Source of the DNA: Heliopora coerulea
Taxonomy: Eukaryota > Cnidaria > Anthozoa > Scleralcyonacea > Helioporidae
NCBI GenBank assembly: GCA_030142905.1
Contig: JASJOG010000119.1
Location: 586,501-650,500, forward strand
Direction: 5' to 3'
Length of the DNA: 64,000 nt
Position numbers and translations under genes: made by a program. The notes under the pieces are model-generated. The model had not been told where the DNA came from, did no database searches, and worked only from the letters and a program-made list of their open reading frames with translations. This document shows, piece by piece, positions 36,799 to 48,196 of the stretch (position 1 is its first letter; each line of letters begins with the position of its first letter).

Positions 36799-36804
36799 AA
36801 TAAA
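36799..36804 (+). other. Candidate poly(A) signal of gene A
   Basis: AATAAA, about 455 bp after the stop codon and the first on this strand in that interval. Confidence 0.35.
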
Positions 36805-36879
36805 ATGTTATGCAAAGCTAACAGGAAAATGTTGTGTTTCCTTTCGCCTACTTATAATAATGAACGGTTTTAAGATGTC

Positions 36880-37290
36880 ATTAACGTCCATATCATCACT
36901 ATCAATATCTCATTTATCGTTGATATCATTATCGTTATAATTATCATTACCGTCATTACCATAATCACAATCAATATCAGTTTTATCAACACCATTCTCA
37001 TCATTATAACCGTCATCACCGTCCCCTCATAATTATCATCATCATCAATGTCATGTTCATTATCATGATTATAATCACGATCATAATCACGATCCTCTTT
37101 ATCAGTGTGATTAGTATAATAATTGCCCTCGGTATCTTTATCTTTATATTCAACGCTATCATCTTCATTGTTGTCATCATAAGTATTAGTACTGCCATAA
37201 TCATCCTTATCATTAGAATGATTATTTACACGATTATCATGTCATAATTATTGGCGTTTTCATTATTATTACTGTCATTATCATTATCAT
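36880..37290. repeat. ATC/ATT-type microsatellite-like stretch
   Basis: Imperfect repeats of ATC, ATT and CATTATC produce long Ile/Met-rich frames on both strands that are artefacts. A similar stretch lies in gene B intron 3 (39,690-39,960). Confidence 0.75.
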
Positions 37291-37501
37291 CCGGCCACAT
37301 GATTAATGGATTATGAATGCTACTATATCACTTGTAGCAAGCCGCCACCTAAAATGACTGGAAATAAGTCCTTTGACTCTCAGGACTTAGTCGAGCGTTG
37401 AAAGTAAAGAAGAAACACTGCAGGTACTTGTTCAATAAGAAAAGAAATACATTAGACGAACACAAGTAACGTAGTGAATGGTTTAAAACGCTAAAGCAAG
37501 G

Positions 37502-40179
37502 ATGACAAGAAACCTTACGAAAGCATCAATCCTTGTGGCAGTCCTACTTGTCGTTGTTACACATGGCAAAAGAGGTAACGCATTTAATAAACAGATAATT
37601 ACTCCACATAGACTATAAGTCAAAGTATTATACCTGGGTATGTTAATCTTTACATGGAGATATTAGTTGAGAAATCATATGGATATCAAAATCAAGCTGT
37701 TAATTTGCTGTTACTGTGGGACTTACTCTAACCGATACTTTGAGAGCGATAATTCGTTTGCCGGCGGGATATTACTGTACAACAATTCACCTACAACCCG
37801 CTCAACAATAAAAATAATGAGACTGATATTAAATACCAAAATCGGTGAACGAATGAGCTATAACTAGAGTCTAGAAGTAGAGTGCGTAACCGGGATAATA
37901 AGCCGAGAGTGAAAAATGACAGTTATTTCGTTAAATCTGGTATTCCTTTAGCTTTGTTCCACTGGTTTCTACGGATCGATTGTTCCTACTGCAAACAGCA
38001 GGTATCATTTCTGAAAGAACACATATTTTAACGCATTTTGATCTTCATAAATTTAGCAATAATGGTTAAATTTTCTTTTACCTCTATCCAAATAATCAAG
38101 AAACTCTGATATGTGACATATATGTGAGGACATATGATATATAATATGTGATATGATAAAATATGATGTATAACTCAAAATGTTGGTCTCTGTTTTTTTT
38201 TGCTTCGGTTTTGTTTCATTTTTCATTAGATGTCGCCGATATTTTTATCCCTATTTCTTTCAAAATTAGAAAGTTTACAGACTAAATTTCCAAACAAAAA
38301 CATCGATTTTATTTCGGTATATACTGTGTCAGCTCAGAGAATATAACGTTCCATTTATCCTTATCGTTAGACAGTGGTTTTTATCAGCGTTTAATGAAAA
38401 AGACTGCGACCGCACCAAGTCCAAATGGCAATGGCAAAAGCGGTAAGATGTATAAAAAGCAATCAAAACTTTAAAGTTTAATTATGTACGGTTTATTCAG
38501 GTTATCACAACCTGTCCTGCACGACAAAACATTCCAGTCACAAAGCATTCCAGACTTTTACAAAGTGCGTTATGCGCAAGAAAACAAATTGCACTCTAAA
38601 CAACATTGAATTCACACGACTACTGTATGAAAATCTATATGCAAAATATTACGTCTAGTCCTACGTAGTTCACTCGAGTGAAATGATTTAGCTAAGTCAG
38701 AAATCTTAATTTCGGAAGGGCACTGCTGGCCAGTGGCCAAGCCAAAGAGATGCGTGAGGGAAGGGGCAAGGCCCACATTAAACAGTTTCACCTTCCACTG
38801 AAAAAGCTAAAAATTAACAGTAAAAAAAAATATCGTATTGTGATTGGAACTACCCCAATCAAAACATTCAATCATTGTGTAACTTTAAAGAGCATCTTAG
38901 TTCTTCAATTGAGTATCCAGGGTTGAACACTTGACGGAAGGGTGTAACTGTTACAGAAGTTATGCTTCTCCTCACTTGGACATTAAGCCCCCGAAGCCTA
39001 CCATGCGCCTTCTCCCCTGTCTTGTCAGACGCCTCCAATCCCGAATGCTTAGAAATGTATTTTCAAAATCTTATCAAAGTTTTACGTTTTCAGATCAGAA
39101 ATACGTATTTCAGACACCTCATTTTGGTGGCATTTACGGACATGGGGGATACGGAGGAATTGGTGGATACGGAGGAATTGGTGGATACGGAAGTTTTGGA
39201 CATATGTACCCGGTACCGGTCACCGGAGTAAAGGCTCTTTCGGTAGCTTATGACCCGGTGTCGGGCATGCCGTATGTGTGCGATCCCACAAAGAAAGATG
39301 AAGGAGGCACAGGAGCCGGGGCTGGCGGACCCGGAGCACCAGGTACAACAACTCCTGCCCCAAGTCCAACCACCGTTGGAAAGAGATCTGACACCGAGCA
39401 GAAGGATGAAGTCAAAGTCAAAGTTCCTGACTATCCCCCATGTCCCGACCCCAAGAAAACTTTCCCTTGGAGTTGTCTGTGTAAGTAATATCAGAAAAAC
39501 TGTTATGGTAATTATGGTTGATTATCATCTTTGTCACAATCAAAATAATCATTAGTCTGATGATGACCACCACTGAGGGCGTCAAAACGTCAGTCACCAA
39601 CAGTTTTTCTCAGGACTACGCTAACTTGGACGATCTACCTTAAACACGTACTCATTCTCCTGGGTTCAAATCATTTGCTTTATCGTCTTTATCATTAACA
39701 CCAACCTCGTCAAAATTATAATTGTTGACATTATTACAATTATAGTCATTGTAATCATCACCATCAACATTGTCTTGATCTTTATCATTATCATCATCAT
39801 TATTATTAATAATAATATTATTATTATTATTATGATTACGACTATCATTATTATTACTGCCATTATAATTACCATCATCACCACCATCATCATCAATATC
39901 ATTATTTTCACCATAATCATCACAATCATCACGACTACCATAACCATTTTTACCGTAAACACCTAAACTTCCAACTGGAACTAATATTTTACTTTCCATC
40001 CTACAGTGGGAGGGGCAAACAGTGGAAAGCGAGAGTGTACTAAGGTGACCCAAGCCGCGGCTGAGGCTTCCAGGTGGCGGTGGCCTTATAGAGGATGGTT
40101 ACCATCTTATTATCCGATAGCTTATCCAATGCCATTTGTCGGACCTACAGGAGGCTATGGTGGGTATTTCTTTGGTTGA
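37502..40179 (+). CDS. Gene B: secreted Gly/Tyr-rich four-cysteine protein, four exons (234 aa)
   Basis: Exons 37,502-37,574, 38,371-38,442, 39,094-39,480 and 40,007-40,179 join in frame with all introns phase 1 (stop TGA 40,177). Residues 1-22 are a signal peptide (ILVAVLLVVVTHG) ending in a Lys-Arg pair. A small basic exon follows, then GGIYGHGGYGGIGGYGG repeats (about 60-82). Next is YDPVSGMPYVCDPTK (about 101-115), a Gly/Ala/Pro spacer with GKR at 145-147, then VKVPDYPPCPDPKKTFPWSC and KREC. The tail is Trp/Tyr/Pro-rich, ending GGYGGYFFG. Cysteines C111, C165, C176 and C188 match gene A in order and spacing. It shares gene A's plan but lacks the long Ser/Thr middle. No named family is recognised. 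Confidence 0.72.
39557..39650 (+). ncRNA. Hammerhead-like short interspersed element in gene B intron 3
   Basis: CTGATGA (exact core) is followed by TGAC...GTCA, a 4-bp stem, and AAAACGTC, one base from GAAACGTC. It continues AGTCACCAACAGTTTTTCTC and GGACTACGC...TTGGACGATC. A relative with the same order of blocks lies at 49,026-49,110. The combination matches hammerhead-bearing short retroelements of animals. Activity is uncertain because G12 is changed. Confidence 0.5.
39690..39960. repeat. ATC/ATT microsatellite in gene B intron 3
   Basis: Runs of ATTATC, ATCATC and ATTATTATT; the Ile-rich and Asn/Asp-rich frames in it are non-coding. Confidence 0.8.
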
Positions 40180-42209
40180 AAAACAAACCAAACCCAACCA
40201 CAATGAGTTTATATCCTAGCTGTTGATGTACTACCATCAAGTAGCAGACCCACAGATAGACTAACGATCACTATTCTCTGAGCAAGTCGTGATTCTCCAA
40301 GATATATTGAAAACCTTTCGACACTACTTCACTAGCTCATCCATAAAGCAAACTGTGATCTTTTTGTTCAGAAAAACATTTTTCATTGTTCTCAATTTAA
40401 CTTTTCAACAGGCATCAACAAAGTCAATTGAAAACGAAGAAGTGTGCATAACTTAAATGAAGACATGATCTGAGAGATCTTCTGATGATAAACAGGCTAT
40501 TAGTGTAGATGAAAGATTGACAAAAGAGGTAAAACACTTGAAGAAATTTGAACAGTAATCGAATTACTTTGATGCAGGAGGTGCATCTACAACGATGTAT
40601 TTGTCTTAAATAACGTAAGGCTGAGAACGTACCTTCATTACTTAATAAACTGTAATTAAATGAAGATTTAATCAGAACTATTGATCACTGTGTTCTCGTT
40701 AATTAATATGTTATTGAAAGGCAAATTTTTACTCTCTCTATTCTTCTCATCATTTCTTTCTCTGTTGATCGTCCCATTTACACTCAATGGTTCCCAGTGT
40801 TCCCCTCATGTCAAGTTACCTAGTTTATTGTCTCCTCTTGTTAAACAATGAATGCAGCTATCCAAGATCTTTCCTCATGAGACGTTCAGTCAATCAATGT
40901 TAAAAGAATCCTGAGCAAAAAAAACCTGCAAGAAAATAAAGGATCAGATGAAAGGCGCTTAACAACATTTAAAAATGGTCGTTAATTTGTTCGGTGTTGC
41001 TCACACCTGTAAATTTTAACGATATCACTGCACAACTCATGAGATTTAAGTATTAAGGAGCCTTTCTACAGTTTGTTTCTTTTTGCGTACTGCAGTTAGT
41101 ACAGTTTTCACATTTAGAACATTTCTATCTTTAAAATAATTATCTGCTCATCAAACTAAATATGTCTTAGTAATTGAGCAAATATCTATTATTACTATGG
41201 CAACAATGACGGTGGAACGTTCGCAAATTTTCCCGATCATGACAATTAAGACCCTTTATGACGGTTCCTTTTAAAGTGTTTTTCTGAAAATTCTTGGCTA
41301 GGATAGACATTTTACTTGAGATTAACACTGCAATATACCAGGGTAGGTTGTGAAGACAGATTTTTTTGCAATAAAGACTGTCGATTTTCAAAAATTCTGC
41401 TGATAAAAAAATGACAGACGGCGCAGTCGTGGAATTCTATGTAGCTTTTCAGGGGTCAGTTTTCGGGGCTGTTCATGAGGAAAAAATTCCACGATTTGCT
41501 CGGAATTTTACGAGGCGTCCGAACTCTGCTCAAAAGTGGCGTATGTCAGGTACTAATACCGACACAACGCGAACTCAAAATTCCGATATGTTATTAAAAA
41601 AAATGCTCAGACAATTCCACTGCACCTTCTCCGACGGTGACGTTAGGAGGAACTGTCAAGAAAATGTTTTGAATTTAGCATGAAGAATTGGTTGGAAAAA
41701 TTCATTCGGTAATTATGCTAACTTAACAGGGTAACCTGAAAACGTTTCAGAATCGCATGTCTTTGTAGCAATTCCACAACTTTTTCCCAGCAGTTCTGAG
41801 CGATTGCCCTAGTTACGCCTGCTAGGTGGTGTACTATGGAGAAGTTAATTGAATTAAACGAGTATTCCAAAACCAGTTAGAAACTAAACTAAGCAAAGAA
41901 ACCATTACTAAGTCCTGTCGAGGGTTTTCCTTGCAAGTTGTCAATAAGGCATTGAAGCAAACTTAAAAACATTTCAGCCACCTGTAAACGTCCGTCGGAT
42001 CGAAAATTGCTGAAACAATACGAAGCGATGGTCACCAGCAAACCTCAAATAAATTTTGTTTAAACGAACGTACTATAATATGGAGTACCAAAAGAATGTT
42101 TGTGTAAAATATTCGGCGCTGTCATGGATGAAGTCATAATGAATACAACCTGGAGAACTAGACTGGACTAGGAGCGAGTGAATGTAAGAATTCTTTGAAT
42201 TAAAGAAAC
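40180..42209. other. Gene B 3' region and intergenic DNA
   Basis: AATAAA at 40,644-40,649 is a plausible poly(A) signal for gene B. A 90-codon plus-strand frame at 41,411 has no recognisable content. Nothing else is seen. Confidence 0.45.
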
Positions 42210-43298
42210 ATGATGTGGAGTTGTACTTTTTGGCTGTTGATTGGAGGTGGTCTTTTTTCATATTCAAGTATTGCTCGTCCGGTAGCGAAAGATGACCACG
42301 TCACTATGTCGGGCGAGCCGACTCATTTCCAGGTGGACGACAAAGCAGCCGAACTTGAAATCAATGCGAACGCCATGGGAGTTAAAGTGAACGCTAAACC
42401 AGCTTCTCTTCAAGTTGTCTCTAAACCAGGTTCGCCTTCGGTACCAGTAGCTCATCCAGCGGTTGTTGTTCCACAGTTACCTGCCCCGTACCTCCCAGCT
42501 CCGCTCTATCCTTCCCCGGTGATCCTCGGACACCGCCGGACTATCCGAAGGCGACATCATTTTTTCAACTTGGACCCAACCATGGAAAATTGGAATTTTA
42601 AGAAAAATAGCGTTCCAAGAAAAACGACGTCTAATGAAAACAAAATTTCTAAGAAATCTGAAGCAACTTCCAAGAAAAAGGACAACCTCAAGAAACGTCA
42701 ATGGATACAACAACTTCCTGCAATAGCACAGCTGGTTCCATACCCCCAAGTAACGAACCTTCGCGTTCATCCTTTAGTCCAGCAGATGGCTGCCTTGTCC
42801 CAAGGCGCTTTGCGTCAGTCCATACCACGTGTTCCTTTCGTTCAAACATACAATTCTCAACCGAGGTTCCTGTACATGAACCCTTTCGGCCAGCAGTCTC
42901 CTTCCATATCACTCACAGAAACGGACAAAAACGATCACGCAAAAAGGTCGATGAATGACGGAGTATTCATTCCAGCATTTGTTGAAAGCCAACCAATGTA
43001 CGCTCTTTCCTCCTTCGGAAAATTCATGCCCGCGTTCCACCAACATTTCTCATACAATAATCCCACCTTGGTGCGCGCTCCTTTGTCAGGTTTCAACGGC
43101 TACTACGATCCCATGATAAGCCGCGATTTTATCCCGGATTTTGGAACGCCAGGAATACCTCAAATTCCGGTTCCAACCACCAGGGCTTTTGTCCCTGGAG
43201 AGCCATTCGATGGGATGACTTACCATGGTTACACACCGTTGGGTATGTTCACAGAAAATACAGAAGTCCTTCTTGTTCATCCAAACCAATTCGACTAG
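42210..43298 (+). CDS. Gene C: secreted precursor with dibasic processing sites (362 aa, single exon)
   Basis: An uninterrupted frame with two adjacent start codons (42,210 and 42,213). Residues 1-22 look like a signal peptide (FWLLIGGGLFSYSS). Residues 30-80 have a two-residue beta-like alternation (MGVKVNAKPASLQVVSKPG), and a Pro-rich stretch PQLPAPYLPAPLYPSP follows. A Lys/Ser-rich linker then leads to KKRQW at 161-165, a furin-type site followed by glutamine. The rest is a Pro/Gln/Phe-rich mature region with another dibasic at AKRS (about 249). There are no cysteines after the signal peptide. The layout (signal, basic propeptide, KRQ, mature part) is shared with D and E and with repeated segments of F. 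The family is not recognised; a secreted structural protein is inferred. Confidence 0.75.
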   Translation: MMWSCTFWLLIGGGLFSYSSIARPVAKDDHVTMSGEPTHFQVDDKAAELEINANAMGVKVNAKPASLQVVSKPGSPSVPVAHPAVVVPQLPAPYLPAPLYPSPVILGHRRTIRRRHHFFNLDPTMENWNFKKNSVPRKTTSNENKISKKSEATSKKKDNLKKRQWIQQLPAIAQLVPYPQVTNLRVHPLVQQMAALSQGALRQSIPRVPFVQTYNSQPRFLYMNPFGQQSPSISLTETDKNDHAKRSMNDGVFIPAFVESQPMYALSSFGKFMPAFHQHFSYNNPTLVRAPLSGFNGYYDPMISRDFIPDFGTPGIPQIPVPTTRAFVPGEPFDGMTYHGYTPLGMFTENTEVLLVHPNQFD

Positions 43299-44067
43299 AC
43301 ATACATTGCGGTAGGGTTGAACTCCGCTACGACATTCCATCAAATGATCGACGACACACTGATAACAGCTCGACCTCACTCCGATGAGTGCCCGAACATC
43401 CACGTAGCGATGACATATTGACTGACAGCAGACCAAGCAAAAATCGATACTTTTTCGACAGATGAAACTTAGAATACAAAACAACGACTGACCAACTGCA
43501 TGGTCTACACGAAGACCAATCATCGACGGAAGAACAGTAACGTTATCACCTGGACGAAAAACAAAAAAGTTTGCCAAAAGAACCATAACAGACCTACCAC
43601 ACACTGATATATGAAATCCAGATATTAAATAATAGGAGATAAAAATGGATACAGTAACCAATAGCTTGTTTTTGTACGAATTATTTTTATTTAATTTTAA
43701 ATGTTTTTTGAGATCTTAAAGATTGTCAAAGTCTTCGTGACAGTACATGCCATTCATAATGAAGTTAGTTACAAGTGAAAGAAATTTTTTTCCCAAAAAT
43801 GATGTCCCTAACAATACGAAAAACACCAATTTACACTATTTTAAATTCTCTTAAATTGTTTATAATTAACTTATTCTCAACGCATTCATCTTGAACCAGC
43901 CAATAACGTCCCTAGCTGATCAAATTAGAGCAAATCTGTAACAATTATTTACGATATTCAAGATTGATTCACGATTGATTGATATGATTTTATTCTTTTT
44001 GGTACTTCACCATCGCTTTTGATTATTTGAGTAAGAAGTAAGTGCTACATCAATACGTTAAGAAAGG
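43299..44067. other. Intergenic; no feature seen
   Basis: A 191-codon minus-strand frame (43,661-43,086) lies mostly antisense to the end of gene C and shows no protein-like content. Confidence 0.5.
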
Positions 44068-45327
44068 ATGTCTTCAATCCAGTTTCTTTTTATCTGCATC
44101 ACTGGCGGGATATTTACACATGAATTTAAAAATATTTTAGGTTCATGGCAGAACGTGAATAAGAGGTTAACGATACCACGAAGTCCCACGACAGATAGTC
44201 CATCTGGTACCAAACCAATCACCGTTCAAGAGACCGAAATAAAGACCCAGAAAAATAACGGGCAGAAAAAACATCTTTCCAAGAACCTCAGAGACCGTAG
44301 ATCTGTCAAGGAGTCAAGAAGTAATGAAAGAACTTCAGACAAACACGATAACAGTAACCATGATGATGGTGAGAAAGGACACATCGCCAAAAGACAGTTC
44401 ATTTTAACACGGCCACTCATTCCTCAAACACCTCAGTTCGTGGCTTACGTACCAGTCGTACCCAGTTCTCAGATAGAGGCTCGTTCCATGGCAACCATAC
44501 CAGAATCAGTGGGAGAAAGAAGCAACTTAGCAGTAAATTTTCCTTTGAAGACGTCCGGAACCTTTATCCTGAGCTTGCCTTCACTTCTTAGAGGTAATCG
44601 ATTGTACACAACCAACCCATCTGGTTCTAGGCTTAGTGACTCCTACAAACCATTGGTTAATCCTGGTATTGTTGCAGATCAACAGGGAACCACTACAGCC
44701 ATGGCAGTGCAACGGTCTGCTGCTGTTATGGAGGCTCCTGACGGCTTCCCTCCCGTCTCGCTAGCTGAACTAGCGGGAATTCAGGGGCAGCCTGTAGTCC
44801 AAAACAGTCGCCATTTTACGATGTTATACAACAACGAACACCTGCCAACCCAAGTTCAAGATCAGTTCTTTGGTGGTTCGTTGCTGGAAGGTAGGACAAG
44901 GATTCCTGGACTAGACAGAAGGCGAAGAAGATTTAGGAGCAGATATTGGAATCGACTGGAAGATCAGGACCATGAAGATGAGTATCCGGAGGATTACGAC
45001 GATGAACGAAACTTATATAACGACGAACTTCCTTCGGATATGCTATCGGAAAGAGTGGAAGACGACGGATCGTACAGTGAAAAAATCTTGCCTGATGGTC
45101 GAGTGCTGTTGAAGAAAAATCACGTGGGGTTTGGACCAATCACAGTCCAGGCAAAAACCGCCAATGCTGCTTCACGTGATCAAGATGACGTCACGGATAT
45201 GGACTTGGATTCAGATAAAAGGAAACAAATTCCGCATCCTTCTCAAGAGCGTAGCTACATTGACAAAAGACTGGGGATTCCGACACCAAGCGATGAGAAA
45301 GGGATTGGAAAAGAGGAAAATGCATAA
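44068..45327 (+). CDS. Gene D: secreted precursor with KRQ site and acidic/basic segments (419 aa, single exon)
   Basis: The start ATG at 44,068 opens a short signal peptide (SSIQFLFICITGGIF). A Lys/Arg/Ser-rich propeptide runs to AKRQF at 107-111. The following region is Pro- and Val-rich (PQFVAYVPVVPSS), then comes a polybasic RRRRRFRSRY near 290 and a strongly acidic patch (DHEDEYPEDYDDE). Towards the C-terminus is FGPITVQAKTA (about 353-363), which resembles the V-x-V-x-T-x-K-S repeat of gene F and the VKVNAKP segment of gene C. There is no cysteine beyond the signal region. It lies tandem to gene C, 770 bp downstream, with the same layout but low identity. No known family is recognised. 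Confidence 0.7.
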   Translation: MSSIQFLFICITGGIFTHEFKNILGSWQNVNKRLTIPRSPTTDSPSGTKPITVQETEIKTQKNNGQKKHLSKNLRDRRSVKESRSNERTSDKHDNSNHDDGEKGHIAKRQFILTRPLIPQTPQFVAYVPVVPSSQIEARSMATIPESVGERSNLAVNFPLKTSGTFILSLPSLLRGNRLYTTNPSGSRLSDSYKPLVNPGIVADQQGTTTAMAVQRSAAVMEAPDGFPPVSLAELAGIQGQPVVQNSRHFTMLYNNEHLPTQVQDQFFGGSLLEGRTRIPGLDRRRRRFRSRYWNRLEDQDHEDEYPEDYDDERNLYNDELPSDMLSERVEDDGSYSEKILPDGRVLLKKNHVGFGPITVQAKTANAASRDQDDVTDMDLDSDKRKQIPHPSQERSYIDKRLGIPTPSDEKGIGKEENA

Positions 45328-48196
45328 ACATTGATGAAAATTCTTACTCCAACAATGAAGGATTATAATATGAATCTTTCATTCACACTGACAAAACTCG
45401 TGTTCTTTGGCAAAAACGTTACATGATACCGATTGCAGAAAAGAAAGACAGGTAAACTGACTGTAGTCAAGATAAAAGTCTATGGTAACAAAGTTGACTA
45501 ACGATGTGTAGTACGGCTTAATTTGATGGTAGAAATAAACGTGGAAAAGTTTTTTTGGAAGAAAAACGAAAAAGACAAGTTTAATAACGTTAATCATAAT
45601 GGTAATACTGTTAGAGGAAAAACAAAGTTTTAGCTACGAGGTTTTGCAATAGATTTTTTTATTTTCCACTACTGGAGCGAGGTCATTAATGGTTGATCAA
45701 TTAGTACCACTTTCACATTTTGATAGCCCAAGTCAAGGAAACAATGAAATCCTTAATTTTGCACTAAATTTCCCTCATAAATGACATGAGGTAAAAGACA
45801 AAGGATCTTTCCTCCTCAAGGCACAGGCTATGTACGAGAGTCACTGGCAATAACCCCTACCTTCCCTTTGCATTAACGACTCTTAAAATTTTCCTGGACA
45901 ATTATATTATCGTACAAAGTGATACCTGGACTTGAGGAAAATTAGCACATAAGACTTCCCTTTGCCTCGAGAACAAATTTTACTTAGACTGCAGGGTGAA
46001 TTTCTTCAAGTCAAGGTATTACTGATAATAAGTCCCATATTGTATCCCTACTATCTAACGCTCTCGTCAAATAAGTCGTCTCACAATCTCTACTGACCTG
46101 TTCATGATGATTTTTTTTTTAAAATAAGTTTCAAAGATGTATGGCTGTTCGAGACGTCTGATCCTTGAAACTGATATAAGATAACTAGAACCGGAACCTA
46201 AAACAAAATTCGAAAATAAATTTAAAGTTAAGATGATGAAAGTTCTTCCTCAAGACTACTCTAATCTAAATAAGGCTGCTGTATGTATGTGTATTTCACC
46301 CGTTTAAAAAATTGTTTAAGATCCCTTAATCAATGAAAGATAGCATTGCACTCTGGTTTCGTCAACTGCTCTTAAGACGTGGGTCTCCAATCTAACACGA
46401 GAAAGTCTAAATATCGAGTAACTTTTATTCTTCATCAAGCTTTAACGTTGAACTTTGGATCCAAGGTTGACATGTAAAATAAATTCATTAAATTAATCGC
46501 ACATCAATCAAAGATTAAGCGTAAAAGTCAGTGTATGTCATTAATACGATGGAAACACTGTAGGTTTATTAGCTTATTGAAAAGTAAATAGAAAAATGTA
46601 TTTCCAGTGTAGGAGGCATCTTTAATGTATTAATAATTACGAAGAAATGAGAGGAATAAAATGGACGCTACTGTATATCCTTACTGGAACGTTTTACACA
46701 TAACGGGAGAGTAAGAAATGGAAAAATGGAGAGTGAAAAATTCTTTAATTCTGAGAGCAAGAAATGAAAAAAAATGGGGAGAAAAATAATGGCTCGATTC
46801 TCTTTGGAGTGATGCAATTTCATGGTAACAACGATATGATTTCAAGAGACGAAAGCTTGAGAAGATAACAGAAACGGTTCATAGAATATACAAGCTCCTC
46901 TAGGAATTAAATTCAGAATTTAACCCTTTCAAGCCGCAGTTATTTTGACCGAGTCGGTAGCCGAGCCTCCCGACATTAAAAGATAGGGTTTTTGAGAGTA
47001 CCTTTAGCGATAGATAAGTCAAAGTTTTACGATGTATGGCAGAAGTGATAAACTGTTTTCAAGTTTTACTTTTTTTTATATTAAACAATGCCTTATTGGC
47101 GTGAAACGGCTAGATAACATGACACATTTTATTCCAAATGGAATTTCAATGGGACTCTTTTTAATCAAAGTATTCTTCAGATCACTTCTGAAAAGACTAT
47201 CCCAAAGACAGTGAACGTGCTGCACAGTAAGCCATAGTAGACCTGCACGTATCACAAAAGATGTTGAATACACAGTCCTGCTGCAAATCCAAAACATTGA
47301 AAGAAAGTTATTTAAAAACAAGAGGCACATCGAATTCTTCTGGGACTTAAAATCATGGTTGAAAAAGACGTAAGTAAAGAATTGCAGGGTATTTTTTAAC
47401 AATTTCTTTTTCATCTAAAAATTCTCGTCACATTAAAACTACCACTCTTCCTATTTGTGCTGTAGTCGTCAACATCGTCGAACTTGTTGTTGCAGTCACT
47501 TTTGTCATTTTTGCAATGATTATTCTTGGTTTTATCGTCGTGACATTTGTAATTGCTGTAGCGGCGGCTGTAGTTCTGGTTGTTATTGCTGCTCCTGGCT
47601 TTGCTGCTGTTGTTCCTGTTGCCGTTTTTGCTGGTGTTGTTGTTGTGTCTGTTGCTGTTGTTACTACTGCTACTATTTGTCTATCGTCATCCTCACTTTT
47701 TTCTCTACTAATGTTCAAGGTATCTACATTGTTATTCCTCTCCTCACTCATCATCAGCAATAGTTTATTTCAATTCACAGATGGCAGACAAAGTTACAAA
47801 ATAATTTACACCAATCCGTCGCCTACTTTAACTGCACTGTGGCCAACACAAGAATATTTGAATATGGACAGAAAATTTTGATCAATTTGCTGATCTGATA
47901 AAAATTTCACAAGAAGCACAATTTTTTAGATAAAAACAAACAAGTTAGGAGATCTGTAACTAAACAATTCCACGGTTTTGTCGCACTAATTACAATGGAC
48001 TTTGCTTATCCTGAATTCGAAGACCACGATTGAGATTTCAAAAAATATTTCAAAGATGAAAGCATGACGTAAACAGTTTGTTTTCAATCCGGCTGTTGCT
48101 TGCATTGTACGTCGTTGATTTATATGAGAGGAAACAATTGGGCTCTCTGAACATCTTTTGAGTAACCGCTGTTATCATAGAGATGTCTGGTGTCCC
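45328..48196. other. Gene D 3' region and intergenic DNA between convergent genes D and E
   Basis: AATAAA at 45,533-45,538 is a likely poly(A) signal for gene D, 206 bp after its stop. TTTATT at 47,764-47,769 would be AATAAA for gene E on the minus strand. A GTT-rich low-complexity stretch lies at 47,455-47,680. Nothing else is seen. Confidence 0.45.

Noticed and set aside
37016..37247. Ile/Met-rich frames
   Set aside because: Artefact of ATC/ATT microsatellite sequence; the same occurs at 39,652-40,053.
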